A DNA stretch of 64,000 bases from Nitrosovibrio sp. Nv4 (GCF_900215485.1 NZ_OCMZ01000001.1:496001-560000); one strand, 5' to 3'; numbered from the stretch's first letter, positions 8,395 to 18,002 are shown. Notes: generated by a model not told the origin, from the sequence alone. Made by a program: numbers and translations.

Positions 8395-10554
8395 TTAGCC
8401 TCTCTGGCGGCTGATTTTCGCTACTTCAGGAATACGCCTCAAGCGGCGCATCACTTGTGCGAGATGATGGCGGTTGCGGACGTGCAACATGAAATTCATG
8501 GTTGTGTACACGCCATCTCCTTCCATCGCGACGTTATCGATATTGGACCCCGCCTCGGCGATTGCCGCCGCTACTCTCGCCAACACGCCACGCTCATTGG
8601 CAACCATCAGCCTGATGCTGACCTCGAACTGCCTGTCGATACTTTTACCCCAGGCCACATCCAGCCAATTGTCAGAGTTACCCTTGTTTTTTGAAACTGC
8701 CGGACAGTCATGGATATGAATCACCAGTCCCTGATCTTTCTTGATGAAGCCGATAACGGGATCTCCTGGAATGGGGCGGCAACATTTCGCAAACTGCACT
8801 GCCATGCCTTCCGTGCCAAGTATGGTAATGACATCGTTAATCCCGTTCGGGCCTGAGTCGGATTCCCCCGGCGTCGCCAGCCGCCTCGCGATTACGGCTG
8901 GCAGGTGTTTGCCTAACCCCATGTCCGCCAGCAAATCCTTTTTCGATTTAGCTCCACTTTCGCGCGCCAGTTTATCCCACTGTGCCTCGCTAATCGTCTG
9001 AGGATCAACCTTGACCGACATTAAAGCCTGATTCAACAGCCGCTCTCCCAGTTTTGCCGATTCTTCGTATTGCATGGTCTTGAGAAAATGGCGGATGTGC
9101 GAGCGTGCCTTGCCGGTAACCACATAATTAAGCCATGCCGGGTTGGGTTTTGCATGCGACGCGGTTACGATTTCCACACGGTCGCCACTTCTGAGAACCG
9201 TGCGCAGCGGTGCATTTTCACCGTTTATTTTCGCAGCCACGCAGCAGTCGCCGATATCCGTATGTACAGCGTAGGCAAAATCCACGGCGGTGGATTCTTT
9301 GGGTAGCGCTAATATCTTGCCCTGGGGCGTAAATACGTAGACTTCCCCGGGGAACAGATCAACTTTGAGATGTTCCAGAAATTCCAGCGAATCAGTGGAA
9401 TCGCTGAGCGTCTCCAGCAGGCTCTGCAACCACTGATGGGTTTTCATATGCAGGTCGTTGAGATCGGCATCGGTACTCTTGTAGAGCCAGTGTGAGGCGA
9501 CGCCGGCCTCTGCAATCCGATGCATTTCGGGGGTGCGGATTTGCACTTCGATGGGCGTACCATAGGGTCCCCACAAGGTGCTGTGCAATGACTGATAGCC
9601 GTTCGCTTTGGGAATGGCGATATAGTCCTTGAATTTTCCGGGGATGGGGTTATAAAGACTGTGCAACGCGCCCAGCGCGATATAACACGACGGCACGTCT
9701 TTGACGATGACACGAAAACCGTAAATATCGAGAATCTCGGAGAACGTGAGGTGCTTCTCCACCATTTTTTTGTAGATACTGTAGAGCTGTTTTTCTCGCC
9801 CGGTCACCTCCGCATCCAATCCTGCCGCCTTCAGGCGCTGCTTGATCGTATCCAGGATTTTTGTCACCATCTCCCGGCGGTTTCCGCGCGCCGCTCTGGT
9901 GGCGTTGTTCAGTACCCTGTAGCGCGTCGGAAACAGATAGCGGAAGCTGAGATCCTGCAACTCATGGTAGATATTGTTGAGTCCCAGCCGGTTGGCGATA
10001 GGCGCATAGATTTCCATGGTTTCGCGCGCGATACGACGCCGTTTCTCGGGTCGCATCGCTTCGAGCGTACGCATGTTGTGCAACCGGTCGGCCAATTTGA
10101 TAAGTATGACGCGCACGTCCCGCGCCATTGCCAGCAGCATCTTGCGGAAATTCTCCGCCTGCGCATCGGCATGTGTCTGGAACTCGATCTTGTCGAGCTT
10201 GGAAACACCATCCACAAGTTCCGCAACCGACTTGCCAAATCTATCGCTGATCTCGGCTTTGGAGACATGTGTGTCCTCCATCACGTCGTGCAATAACGCG
10301 GCGGCCAATGTCTGGCTGTCCAGACGCAATTTGCCGAGTATGCTGGCTACCGCCAGCGGATGAGAAATGTAAGGTTCACCGGATTTTCGGAATTGCCCGG
10401 AATGGGCGCTCTGGCTAAAAAGATAGGCGTTCTGAAGCTCGGAAACATCCTCGCGCTTAAGGTAGCTGGATAGTTCGTGAAATAGGAAATTCGCCTCGGG
10501 CAAGGTAGCAGAAGAACTCGGCAAACCTCGTGCTTGCATCGTGATTTCCTTCAT
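8395..10554 (-). CDS. spoT: Bifunctional (p)ppGpp synthetase/hydrolase, SpoT type
   Basis: Makes and degrades the stringent-response alarmone. Domains in order: HD hydrolase with SHPLAVA (His65) and HDVMEDT (89-95), both intact; synthetase domain with YGFRVIV and KFKDYIAIPKANGYQSLH (about 307-324); TGS domain around 405-465 (FPGEVYVFTPQGK); C-terminal ACT domain (about 645-719). The intact HD residues and the basic xFKD charge pattern at 307-310 indicate a bifunctional enzyme; the usual Arg of RFKD is Lys here. Length 719 is normal. A second ATG five codons in (10539) has AAGGA seven bases upstream and may be the true start. It follows rpoZ, the conserved order in Proteobacteria. Confidence 0.95.
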   Translation of the reverse strand: MKEITMQARGLPSSSATLPEANFLFHELSSYLKREDVSELQNAYLFSQSAHSGQFRKSGEPYISHPLAVASILGKLRLDSQTLAAALLHDVMEDTHVSKAEISDRFGKSVAELVDGVSKLDKIEFQTHADAQAENFRKMLLAMARDVRVILIKLADRLHNMRTLEAMRPEKRRRIARETMEIYAPIANRLGLNNIYHELQDLSFRYLFPTRYRVLNNATRAARGNRREMVTKILDTIKQRLKAAGLDAEVTGREKQLYSIYKKMVEKHLTFSEILDIYGFRVIVKDVPSCYIALGALHSLYNPIPGKFKDYIAIPKANGYQSLHSTLWGPYGTPIEVQIRTPEMHRIAEAGVASHWLYKSTDADLNDLHMKTHQWLQSLLETLSDSTDSLEFLEHLKVDLFPGEVYVFTPQGKILALPKESTAVDFAYAVHTDIGDCCVAAKINGENAPLRTVLRSGDRVEIVTASHAKPNPAWLNYVVTGKARSHIRHFLKTMQYEESAKLGERLLNQALMSVKVDPQTISEAQWDKLARESGAKSKKDLLADMGLGKHLPAVIARRLATPGESDSGPNGINDVITILGTEGMAVQFAKCCRPIPGDPVIGFIKKDQGLVIHIHDCPAVSKNKGNSDNWLDVAWGKSIDRQFEVSIRLMVANERGVLARVAAAIAEAGSNIDNVAMEGDGVYTTMNFMLHVRNRHHLAQVMRRLRRIPEVAKISRQRG

Positions 10555-10697
10555 CTCTCTATTTTATCAATATCAGTTTTTCAAGACGGCTGCCGACACC
10601 CCTTCTACTATCCAATGTAACCCGATTTTTTGGCTAACGGGTGGTTGACTACACATGTTCAACAATTTTTTTAAAAAAACATCAGCCGCTTATGAGA

Positions 10698-10904
10698 TTA
10701 AAGCGGTACGGTGGTGAGAATTTCCAGCCCCACCTTTCCTTGAGCGAGTTCGCGTAATGCTATGACTGTGGGCTTGTCTCGCGCGGACTCCACCATGGGA
10801 CTGCCCCCGATTGAAAGCTGCCTTGCTCGAATGGTGGCGACCAGAGTCATATCGAAGCGGTTGGGAATTCTTTTCAAACAATCGTCAACAGTAATGCGTG
10901 CCAT
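10698..10904 (-). CDS. rpoZ: RNA polymerase omega subunit
   Basis: Small subunit that helps fold and assemble beta-prime in RNA polymerase. The 68-residue product begins [18 protein letters not shown] and contains [13 protein letters not shown], both diagnostic for omega. ATG is preceded by AGGTGG nine bases upstream. It lies between gmk and spoT on the same strand, the standard arrangement. Confidence 0.96.
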   Translation of the reverse strand: MARITVDDCLKRIPNRFDMTLVATIRARQLSIGGSPMVESARDKPTVIALRELAQGKVGLEILTTVPL

Positions 10905-11029
10905 GTTTTTGTTCCACCTAAGCTATAAGAATTATCAGTATAGAATGCCCGATCCGATAAAGGCAACTCTACATAAAAGATGCGCGGCACACCGTCAGGG
11001 AGTGCCAGATGTTCGCGAATTATTGCTAT

Positions 11030-11662
11030 TTAGGAAACCGGCGTCTTGCCGAGTTGTGTTATGAGGCTATGATGGCGGGCGAGTTGTTTCGTCACTCTCA
11101 AGCGTTCGGCGTGTACGATGCATTTCAAATCCTGCAATGCCTTGTCCAGCTTGTCATTGATGATAACATAGTCATATTCGCCCATATGGCTGATTTCGTC
11201 GCGCGCCGCGGCCAGACGCCGTCCGATCGCTTCAAGGGTGTCCTGAGCCCGGTTTCTCAAGCGCATTTCCAACACTTCGCGCGATGGCGGAAGGACAAAA
11301 ATCCCGACTGCCGCAGGAAACACACGGCGCACCTGACCGGCGCCCTGGCTGTCAATTTCCAGCAATATGTCACGCCCCGATACTATGGTTTCATTAATCC
11401 ATTTTTTGGAAGTTCCATAGAAATTTCCGTAAACCTCGGCGCTTTCCAGAAATTCATCCTGCTTCAATCTCTGCTCAAAAACTTCCCGGCTCACAAAATG
11501 GTAATCACGTCCGTCGATTTCCTCGGGACGCGCCGGTCGCGAAGTATATGAAACCGACAAGCTCAGATCAATACCCGTTTGAAGCAGTGCCTTGACCAGG
11601 CTGGTTTTTCCGGCGCCTGACGGCGCGCTGATAATGAATAGATTGCCTGGCGTTATTGTCAT
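11030..11662 (-). CDS. gmk: Guanylate kinase
   Basis: Phosphorylates GMP to GDP with ATP. The 210-residue protein from ATG at 11662 starts MTITPGNLFIISAPSGAGKTS, with the P-loop near the N-terminus as in all guanylate kinases, followed by SYTSRPARPEEIDGRDYHFVS (GMP-binding part) and the lid-region arginines RLRNRAQDT. The frame stays open to 11728 with another ATG, but the 22 extra residues are not family-like, so the shorter start is preferred. Spacing to rpoZ is about 125 bases. Confidence 0.95.
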   Translation of the reverse strand: MTITPGNLFIISAPSGAGKTSLVKALLQTGIDLSLSVSYTSRPARPEEIDGRDYHFVSREVFEQRLKQDEFLESAEVYGNFYGTSKKWINETIVSGRDILLEIDSQGAGQVRRVFPAAVGIFVLPPSREVLEMRLRNRAQDTLEAIGRRLAAARDEISHMGEYDYVIINDKLDKALQDLKCIVHAERLRVTKQLARHHSLITQLGKTPVS

Positions 11663-11771
11663 GTTTGAATTCGCCCCGCAGTGCTGTTTCAGCTTCCTCC
11701 TTTTCCCCGCTTCGCCTCTTGAGGACACGTCTTATGGAGTGTAACAGCTTCCACCCCTCCAACCAACCCAG

Positions 11772-12206
11772 CTAATGAGAGCGAACCCAGCGTGAGATAT
11801 CCTGGGCTGTCATCGCACCGGCCTGTCTGGCCGCCTCGCGCCCACCCCTGAAAAGAACCAGGGTAGGAATGCTGCGGATGTGATATTGCGCACCCAGTGC
11901 CTGCTCCGTATCGGTGTTCACCTTGGCAAGACGGGTCCGAGGTTCCAGCATAGCAGCCGCCTGTACAAAGGCTGGAGCCATTGTCTTGCATGGTCCGCAC
12001 CACGGCGCCCAGAAATCCACCAGTAGAGGGATATCGTTGCGTTCAAGGTGTCGTGCAAAGATCGTGCCCGCCAGCTCCACTGGTTGGCTGGTGAATAATG
12101 CCCGGTGACATTGTCCGCAGTTGGGCTGCTGGTCGAGCCTTGAAGTCGGTACGCGATTGATGGCCTGGCAGTGAGGGCACACAAGGTGCAAGGAGTCGCT
12201 ATTCAA
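11772..12206 (-). CDS. trxC: Thioredoxin 2 (zinc-binding TrxC type)
   Basis: Cytoplasmic disulfide reductase. An N-terminal zinc ribbon with CPHC (10-13) and CGQC (30-33) precedes a normal thioredoxin fold with WCGPC (69-73), the pattern that separates Trx2 from Trx1. Length 144 matches the family. Its start overlaps the end of yicC by 8 bp, so the two are translated together. The gene sits between yicC and gmk, which are usually adjacent; this looks like a lineage-specific insertion into the operon. Its reductase trxB is encoded at 53.6-54.5 kb. Confidence 0.95.
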   Translation of the reverse strand: MNSDSLHLVCPHCQAINRVPTSRLDQQPNCGQCHRALFTSQPVELAGTIFARHLERNDIPLLVDFWAPWCGPCKTMAPAFVQAAAMLEPRTRLAKVNTDTEQALGAQYHIRSIPTLVLFRGGREAARQAGAMTAQDISRWVRSH

Positions 12207-13080
12207 GATTTTGTACCTGCTCCCGCATCTGCTCGATCAATACCTTGATTTCTATGGAAATTTTCGATACTTCCGCGTCCACCGATTTTGCGCCTATGGT
12301 GTTGGCCTCGCGGTTAAGCTCCTGCATCAGGAAATCCAGGCGTTTGCCGATTGCGCCGCCTTTTTGCAAAACCCTTTCCACTTCATCAAAATGAGTCTGC
12401 AGACGGGATAGCTCTTCATCCACATCGACCTTGCTGGCAAACAAGGTCAGCTCCTGCCGGATGCGCTCATCGTCGCAATTTATCATGGCTTCGCCTAGGC
12501 GGGCTTTGAGCTTTTCCTGGAACGCCACAAGCAATGCGGGAATACGTGGACTCACTTCAGCCGCGAGGCGGCGCATATTGCCGAGGCGGTCCAGCAGGAT
12601 GACTTTGAGTTTTTGACCTTCGCGGGCGCGTGCCGCCGCCAACTCATTCAGGGCTCCGCGCAGCAAGTCCATACATGGCCCGAATAAATTCTCGGGATGC
12701 AGGGAATCGGAGCCCAACATCCCCGGCCAGCGAAGAATATCAGCTACTTCCAGACCTCGGGCATCGGGTAGCACCGCTCTGACGGTACGATCCAGTTCCA
12801 GCAATTTTTGCAACATATCGGCATTGATATGCTGCAGATCTTCCATACCTGCAACCCGGGAAAAATTCACGCGGCAATCAATTTTTCCCCGCTTGAGCCT
12901 GGAAGCCAGAAACTCACGCATTGTCGCCTCCAGCAAACGGAATTCGTCAGGCAGGCGGAACTGGATATCAAGGTAACGGCTGTTAACAGAGCGTAACTCC
13001 AGATTCAATGACCCTTTCGGCAATTCCTTGGCAACAACGGCATAGCCGGTCATGCTGTAGATCGTAGCTAACTCATCCAC
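12199..13080 (-). CDS. yicC: YicC/YloC-family endoribonuclease
   Basis: Member of the YicC family, described as an endoribonuclease that acts on small RNAs and mRNAs. Diagnostic segments are SMTGYA at the N-terminus, LRSVNSRYLDIQFRLP (residues 30-45), KRGKIDCRVNF, and the C-terminal GKRLDFLMQELNREANTIGAKS. Length 293 is typical. The ATG at 13080 gives a slightly longer N-terminus (MDELATIYSMTGYA) than most homologues, so the true start may be the internal ATG of SMTGYA at 13053. First gene of the yicC-trxC-gmk-rpoZ-spoT run. Confidence 0.93.
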   Translation of the reverse strand: MDELATIYSMTGYAVVAKELPKGSLNLELRSVNSRYLDIQFRLPDEFRLLEATMREFLASRLKRGKIDCRVNFSRVAGMEDLQHINADMLQKLLELDRTVRAVLPDARGLEVADILRWPGMLGSDSLHPENLFGPCMDLLRGALNELAAARAREGQKLKVILLDRLGNMRRLAAEVSPRIPALLVAFQEKLKARLGEAMINCDDERIRQELTLFASKVDVDEELSRLQTHFDEVERVLQKGGAIGKRLDFLMQELNREANTIGAKSVDAEVSKISIEIKVLIEQMREQVQNLE

Positions 13081-13283
13081 TGACAGGTACCTAATACGTT
13101 AAAATATGAGCGTCGCAAATTATCGCATATCATCGTCGCGGACGTGTTACACAACGAATTCGCGGCCTTGCCATGCAATCGTTGCCTGTGGAGAAGCAAC
13201 AGCGGCAAATATCGAACCTCCGCAGCGCTGATGCTCCGCTACGAACTCTGCCCACATAGGATCATTTGAAGACTTCACTACTC

Positions 13284-14000
13284 ATGCGCCCCAGTAAACG
13301 TACTCCGGATCAACTCCGTTCGGTTCAAATCACGCGACACTACACGAAGCACGCGGAAGGGGCGGTGCTGATCGAATGTGGCGACACCCGTATATTGTGC
13401 ACGGCCAGTCTGGACGAGAAAGTGCCTCCGTTTCTACGGGGCAAAGGGCAAGGCTGGCTTACTGCTGAATATGGCATGCTGCCCCGCTCCACTAACGAGC
13501 GCATGCAGCGCGAAGCGGCCAAGGGCAAACAGTCGGGGCGAACCATGGAAATCCAGCGCCTGATCGGGCGCGCATTGCGTTCTGTAATGGATTTGACAAA
13601 ACTGGGCGAGCGTACCATCCAGATCGACTGCGACGTAATTCAGGCGGATGGCGGAACCCGTACTGCCAGCATTACCGGCGCGTTTGTTGCAGTGCATGAT
13701 GCGATAGAGAAACTGCTGCGTCAGCAAATGATAGAAACTACACCGATACTCGCTCATGTCGCCGCAGTCTCCGTCGGCATATACGAGGGGGTGCCGGTGC
13801 TTGATCTGGATTATCTGGAAGACTCCCGTTGCGATACGGATATGAACGTCGTTATGACTGGCGACTTTGGCCTGGTGGAAATGCAGGGAACCGCAGAAGG
13901 AGTTCCGTTCAGCCGGCAGGACCTGAATGCCATGGTGGACCTGGCACAGCAGGGAATACGAGACCTGATTCAGATTCAGAAAACGGCGTTAGCCAGATAA
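13284..14000 (+). CDS. rph: Ribonuclease PH
   Basis: Phosphorolytic 3'-5' exoribonuclease that trims tRNA 3' ends. From ATG at 13284 the product is 238 residues, the usual RNase PH length, and starts [27 protein letters not shown]. Other signatures are [14 protein letters not shown] (about 65-78), [32 protein letters not shown] and [24 protein letters not shown] 18 bases upstream is in frame but adds non-conserved residues. It heads rph-rdgB-hemW; rdgB begins nine bases after its stop. Confidence 0.97.
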   Translation: MRPSKRTPDQLRSVQITRHYTKHAEGAVLIECGDTRILCTASLDEKVPPFLRGKGQGWLTAEYGMLPRSTNERMQREAAKGKQSGRTMEIQRLIGRALRSVMDLTKLGERTIQIDCDVIQADGGTRTASITGAFVAVHDAIEKLLRQQMIETTPILAHVAAVSVGIYEGVPVLDLDYLEDSRCDTDMNVVMTGDFGLVEMQGTAEGVPFSRQDLNAMVDLAQQGIRDLIQIQKTALAR

Positions 14001-14009
14001 GAGCGCGAT

Positions 14010-14609
14010 ATGCAAAAGCAAAAACTTGTCATTGCCAGCAATAATTCCGGCAAGCTGCGGGAAATAGGTCATCTTTTGGAACCGCTGGGCATCGAGGTAC
14101 TGCCGCAATCAGCATTCAATGTTCCCGAAGCTGACGAGCCCTATCAGACTTTTGTTGAAAACGCGCTTGCCAAAGCGCGACACGCCAGCGCACACACCAA
14201 CCTGCCATCCCTTGCGGATGATTCCGGCATTTGTGTGGACGCCTTGAAGGGTAAACCGGGCATATTATCCGCCCGTTATGGGGGCGAACCGAGGTCGGAT
14301 GAGCGAAATAATCAGAAGCTGATCGATGTGTTGAAAAACCAGGCCGACCGCAGAGCGCACTATTACTGCGTTATCGTGCTGCTGCACCACGCGCAGGATC
14401 CTCAACCGATTATTGTCGACGGTACCTGGTACGGTGAGATCGCGCTAACTCCGCGCGGTAAGGGCGGATTTGGTTATGATCCTTATTTTTTTCTTCCGGA
14501 TCTCGACAAAACAGCAGCGGAACTTCCAATGGAGCAAAAAAATCGAATCAGCCATCGGGGAAAAGCACTGGCACAACTGGTTGAACGAATCAGGGAAGAA
14601 TGGGTTTGA
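14010..14609 (+). CDS. rdgB: XTP/dITP pyrophosphatase (RdgB/HAM1)
   Basis: Hydrolyses non-canonical purine nucleoside triphosphates such as dITP and XTP, keeping them out of DNA and RNA. The 199-residue product has the HAM1 markers KLVIASNNSGKLREI at the N-terminus, LADDSGICVDAL (about 68-79), GKPGILSARYGG and GKGGFGYDPYFFLP, ending with NRISHRGKAL. It starts 9 bases after rph, an adjacency seen in many Proteobacteria. Confidence 0.97.
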   Translation: MQKQKLVIASNNSGKLREIGHLLEPLGIEVLPQSAFNVPEADEPYQTFVENALAKARHASAHTNLPSLADDSGICVDALKGKPGILSARYGGEPRSDERNNQKLIDVLKNQADRRAHYYCVIVLLHHAQDPQPIIVDGTWYGEIALTPRGKGGFGYDPYFFLPDLDKTAAELPMEQKNRISHRGKALAQLVERIREEWV

Positions 14610-14709
14610 GCAATCCCACACGTGGGGTGATGAGCGAAAATAGAAGATCGGTTTTGGTCGTCATTGAAACGGTAATGCCAACTGTTTGTTGTTGTCTTTC
14701 GAACTGATT

Positions 14710-15939
14710 ATGACAACAATCATTTCTCCCGCATCGATATTAGGATCGCAGGCTCCAAGGCTGACATCGCTGCCGCCGCTCGGTCTCTACGTTCATATCC
14801 CATGGTGCATGAAAAAATGCCCCTACTGCGACTTCAACTCGCATGAAGTTCGCGATCAAAGCGGTGGCATGCCGGAGGCTGAATATGTGGCGGCGCTTAT
14901 TCGCGATCTTGAAGCGGCGCTGCCGCAGATATGGGGACGCAAAGTGATCAGCGTGTTTTTTGGCGGCGGCACCCCCAGCCTGTTCGGCGCCCAATCCATA
15001 GACACCATTCTCGCCGCTGTCAGGGCCTTGCTGCCGTTGGAACTTTTTGCCGAGGTCACGATGGAGGCGAACCCGGGAACATTCGAGGCAAAAAAATTCG
15101 CCGATTTCCGTGCTGCAGGAATCAATCGCCTATCCATCGGTATCCAGAGCTTTAATCCCAAGCACCTTAAATCGCTGGGCCGAATACATGACGACAACGA
15201 TGCCCGCCGTGCAATCGAGATCGCCCGGAAAAATTTCGACAATGTGAATCTCGATCTGATGTATGGTCTGCCGGGTCAAACGCTGGACGAGGCTCGCAAC
15301 GATATCGAAACCGCAGTCGCCTGCGATGTTGCGCATATTTCTGCCTATCACTTGACGCTGGAGCCCAACACATTATTTTATCGCTATCCGCCCGCGCTGC
15401 CTGATGATGATCTCACGGCGGAAATGCAGATAATGATCGAGCAGGCGCTTGCGCAAGCAAGTTACACGAACTATGAAACTTCCGCATTCGCCCGGCCGGG
15501 GCGGGAATCGCGCCATAACATGAATTATTGGTTATTCGGCGACTATCTCGGGATCGGCGCCGGGGCGCATAGCAAAATAAGCTTTTTAGACAAGATACTG
15601 CGCCAGATGCGTTATAAGCAACCTGGAGAGTATCTCGAAAAAGCTGCATTGAGCACGCCGGATTCCGGCCCGCCTGTCATGGAACAGCATGAAGTCGGGC
15701 GGAAAGATCGGGGATTTGAATTCATGATGAATGCGCTGCGCCTGACGGAAGGATTTACTACGGAAATGTTCGTAGAGCGTACCGGCCTGCCCATCAACAG
15801 CATCCAGCGCCAGCTTGAAGAGGCAGAGCAACGACAGCTGATCACGCGGGACTATCAACGCATCGCGCCCACCCTCACGGGCCGGCGGTTTTTGAATGAT
15901 TTGTTGCAAATTTTTCTTCCGGAGAAAAGCAAGGCATAG
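14710..15939 (+). CDS. hemW: Radical SAM heme chaperone HemW
   Basis: HemN-like radical SAM protein that transfers heme, often misannotated as coproporphyrinogen oxidase. From ATG at 14710 the product is 409 residues with the cluster motif CMKKCPYC (Cys33, 37, 40), then FFGGGTPSLF and RLSIGIQSFNPKHLKSLGR, and the C-terminal HemW domain (GIGAGAHSKISF). It lacks the HemN-type extended N-terminus. A TTG 24 bases upstream is in frame but unlikely. Usual rdgB-hemW neighbourhood. Confidence 0.94.
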   Translation: MTTIISPASILGSQAPRLTSLPPLGLYVHIPWCMKKCPYCDFNSHEVRDQSGGMPEAEYVAALIRDLEAALPQIWGRKVISVFFGGGTPSLFGAQSIDTILAAVRALLPLELFAEVTMEANPGTFEAKKFADFRAAGINRLSIGIQSFNPKHLKSLGRIHDDNDARRAIEIARKNFDNVNLDLMYGLPGQTLDEARNDIETAVACDVAHISAYHLTLEPNTLFYRYPPALPDDDLTAEMQIMIEQALAQASYTNYETSAFARPGRESRHNMNYWLFGDYLGIGAGAHSKISFLDKILRQMRYKQPGEYLEKAALSTPDSGPPVMEQHEVGRKDRGFEFMMNALRLTEGFTTEMFVERTGLPINSIQRQLEEAEQRQLITRDYQRIAPTLTGRRFLNDLLQIFLPEKSKA

Positions 15940-15977
15940 CGGCTGTGGCGGCTGCCCGGGACTGTCCGAAAGGGCTT

Positions 15978-16676
15978 CTATTTTTTCCGGAATATCAAAT
16001 CCCATACGCCGTGCCCCAGGCGTAAACCCCGCTGTTCGAATTTCGTCAAGGGCCGGTATTCGGGACGGGGGGCGTAACCAACAGCGGTGTTGCTTAGTTG
16101 CAATTCGCCGGTCAATACGCTCAGTATTTGTTCGGCATAATCCTTCCAGTCCGTGGCAGCATGGATATAGCCGTCACGCTTCAGGTACCGGCACAGCAAC
16201 GTGATAAATTCCGGCTGTATCAGCCGGCGCTTATGGTGGCGCGACTTAGGCCATGGGTCGGGGAAAAAAATATGCAGGCCCTCCAGACACTCGGGTGGCA
16301 ACGCGTGTTGCAGCACCTCTACCACGTCATGCTGGATAATGCGTATATTCGTCAATCCAAATTCTTCGATTTGCTTGAGGAGGCTGCCTACCCCGGGGGT
16401 GTGAACTTCAACGGCGAGATAATCGTTCTGTGGATGCGACCTTGCGATAGCGGCTGTCGTTTCGCCCATACCGAAACCTATCTCCAGAAACCGGGGGGCA
16501 CTCCTGCCAAAGACTTGATCAAGATCAAGCAGATTTTCCGAAGACGTTCCCGCAAATGGAATGCCATATTTCGGCATCAGCATTTCGTGGGCGCGGCGCT
16601 GCGCATTTGAGACTCGCCCCTGACGAAGGACAAAGCTGCGGATTGCACGATGCTCTGCCATTAACAAGTGCCGCAA
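15978..16676 (-). CDS. trmB: tRNA (guanine-N7)-methyltransferase TrmB
   Basis: Methylates G46 of tRNA using S-adenosylmethionine. The SAM site is [12 protein letters not shown] (about 63-74), with [11 protein letters not shown] following; the catalytic and substrate region [18 protein letters not shown] and the C-terminal TKFEQRG are hallmarks of TrmB. The product is 232 residues; an ATG at residue 6 could also serve. Last gene of thiS-thiG-trmB; its end faces hemW 38 bases away. Confidence 0.96.
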   Translation of the reverse strand: MRHLLMAEHRAIRSFVLRQGRVSNAQRRAHEMLMPKYGIPFAGTSSENLLDLDQVFGRSAPRFLEIGFGMGETTAAIARSHPQNDYLAVEVHTPGVGSLLKQIEEFGLTNIRIIQHDVVEVLQHALPPECLEGLHIFFPDPWPKSRHHKRRLIQPEFITLLCRYLKRDGYIHAATDWKDYAEQILSVLTGELQLSNTAVGYAPRPEYRPLTKFEQRGLRLGHGVWDLIFRKK

Positions 16677-16725
16677 AGGAGCGAGGAGCGGAAGGACGAG
16701 GAAATTATGAGGCTTTGCCCCTGTC

Positions 16726-17532
16726 TTACGTCTTTAACTGGCCGATAGTCCCGGCGACTGGCGAACTGGGGCTTGCACTGTATAATTTCTTTGCCATGCG
16801 ACCGGCCAGATAAGCCTCGCGGCCCGCTTCAACGGCTTTTTTCATGGCTGAAGCCATCAGCACCGGATTTTGTGCAGCAGCAATGGCAGTGTTCATGAGC
16901 ACGCCGTCGCAGCCTAACTCCATCGCGATAGCCGCATCCGAAGCCGTGCCCACACCGGCATCCACGATTACCGGAACGGTGGCATTCTCGATAATGATCT
17001 GCAGATTCCACGGATTGAGAATACCCATGCCGGAGCCGATCAGCGAAGCGAGCGGCATCACCGCCACACAGCCAATCTCTTCCAATTGCTTCGCTGCGAT
17101 AGGATCATCCGAAGTATAAACCATTACCTGAAAGCCTTCCTTTATCAGAATTTCGGCGGCTTTAAGGGTTTCCACCATATTGGGGTAGAGCGTCCTCGGA
17201 TCGCCGAGAACCTCAAGCTTTACAAGAGTGTGGCCATCCAGCAATTCACGCGCAAGGCGCAGGGTGCGCACGGCGTCTTCCAGCGTGTAACACCCGGCCG
17301 TGTTGGGTAACAACGTATATTGTGATGGCGGCAGCACATCCAGCAGATTTGGCTCATCGGGGTTCTGGCCGAGATTGGTTCTGCGAATCGCCACGGTGAC
17401 GATCTCTGCACCACTTGCGTCAACTGCCGCGCGAGTCTCGTCAAAATCCTTATATTTGCCGGTGCCGACCAGGAGCCGGGAAGAATAAGTTTTACCGGCA
17501 ATGACGAGGTTATCCATGAGCTTATCCGCCAT
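16726..17532 (-). CDS. thiG: Thiazole synthase ThiG
   Basis: Condenses deoxyxylulose 5-phosphate, dehydroglycine and ThiS-thiocarboxylate into the thiazole phosphate of thiamine. Signatures are [13 protein letters not shown] (residues 18-30), VKLEVLGD with the Schiff-base lysine at about 105, and [20 protein letters not shown]. The ribosome-binding site GGAGG lies inside the last ThiS codons, six bases before the ATG, so the two genes are translationally linked. Length 268 is normal. Confidence 0.97.
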   Translation of the reverse strand: MADKLMDNLVIAGKTYSSRLLVGTGKYKDFDETRAAVDASGAEIVTVAIRRTNLGQNPDEPNLLDVLPPSQYTLLPNTAGCYTLEDAVRTLRLARELLDGHTLVKLEVLGDPRTLYPNMVETLKAAEILIKEGFQVMVYTSDDPIAAKQLEEIGCVAVMPLASLIGSGMGILNPWNLQIIIENATVPVIVDAGVGTASDAAIAMELGCDGVLMNTAIAAAQNPVLMASAMKKAVEAGREAYLAGRMAKKLYSASPSSPVAGTIGQLKT

Positions 17533-17534
17533 CC

Positions 17535-17780
17535 TTATCCTCCACCTACAGCCACTACGATTTCAAGCCGATCGCCATTTACCAGAATCGGCTCATCGAA
17601 CTTGCTGCGCGGGACGATTTCGCCATTGCGTTCTACCGCGATCCGCTTGCCTTGCAATCCCATGTGCTCCAGCAATTGCGCGATATTCAAAGTTGCATCA
17701 GCTGCACTCTGCGCTCTCGTTTCCGCTCCATGCGAGATGGGGACGTGCTGGGGCTGACCATTAACGATGAGTTGTATCAT
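17535..17780 (-). CDS. thiS: Sulfur carrier protein ThiS
   Basis: Ubiquitin-like protein whose C-terminal Gly carries sulfur for thiazole synthesis. From ATG at 17780 it is 81 residues, starting [16 protein letters not shown] and ending VVAVGGG, with the usual [23 protein letters not shown]. It is about 15 residues longer than typical ThiS because of an insertion around residues 15-28 ([14 protein letters not shown]). AAGGCGG lies upstream and can pair in a small hairpin, CCGC-TTAA-GGCGG. The frame extends to 17879, but that part is not family-like. Confidence 0.92.
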   Translation of the reverse strand: MIQLIVNGQPQHVPISHGAETRAQSAADATLNIAQLLEHMGLQGKRIAVERNGEIVPRSKFDEPILVNGDRLEIVVAVGGG

Positions 17781-17804
17781 TTTTAAGACCGCCTTAAGCG
17801 GATA

Positions 17805-17847
17805 CAGTGCAGGATATACATTGAAATAACATTGTATTATTGCACTG
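17805..17847 (-). promoter_or_regulatory. Inverted repeat in the thiS leader or promoter
   Basis: Perfect 7-bp arms CAGTGCA (17805-17811) and TGCACTG (17841-17847) flank an inner imperfect repeat (ATACATT / ATTGTAT). The outer arm directly abuts a TATAAT on the minus strand, so it may be an operator at the transcription start or a leader hairpin. It does not resemble the TPP riboswitch. Confidence 0.45.
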
Positions 17848-17853
17848 ATTATA
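17848..17853 (-). promoter_or_regulatory. -10 box of a probable thiSG promoter
   Basis: A perfect TATAAT on the minus strand 68 bases upstream of the thiS ATG. The -35 is weak (TTGTCG at 20-base spacing or TCGACT at 17). Confidence 0.45.
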
Positions 17854-18002
17854 CGGGGGAGCGGTCTCATAGTCGACAACAGCGCATCGCGTGTTCCGCC
17901 AACACTTGCTCTGTCTTTACTTGGACAGGCTGCAAGCCAGCACCTTTTTTCATAGCGTTTTTGTCTTCACATCACGGTACAGCCATAAAGCTCTTTCCAT
18001 CG

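Noticed and set aside
8387-8418. Bidirectional terminator between metH and spoT
   Set aside because: TCAGCC/GGCTGA plus TTTT is only a 6-bp stem with a 16-base loop and overlaps spoT codons.
17781-17990. TPP riboswitch upstream of thiS
   Set aside because: The conserved CUGAGA and core elements are absent.
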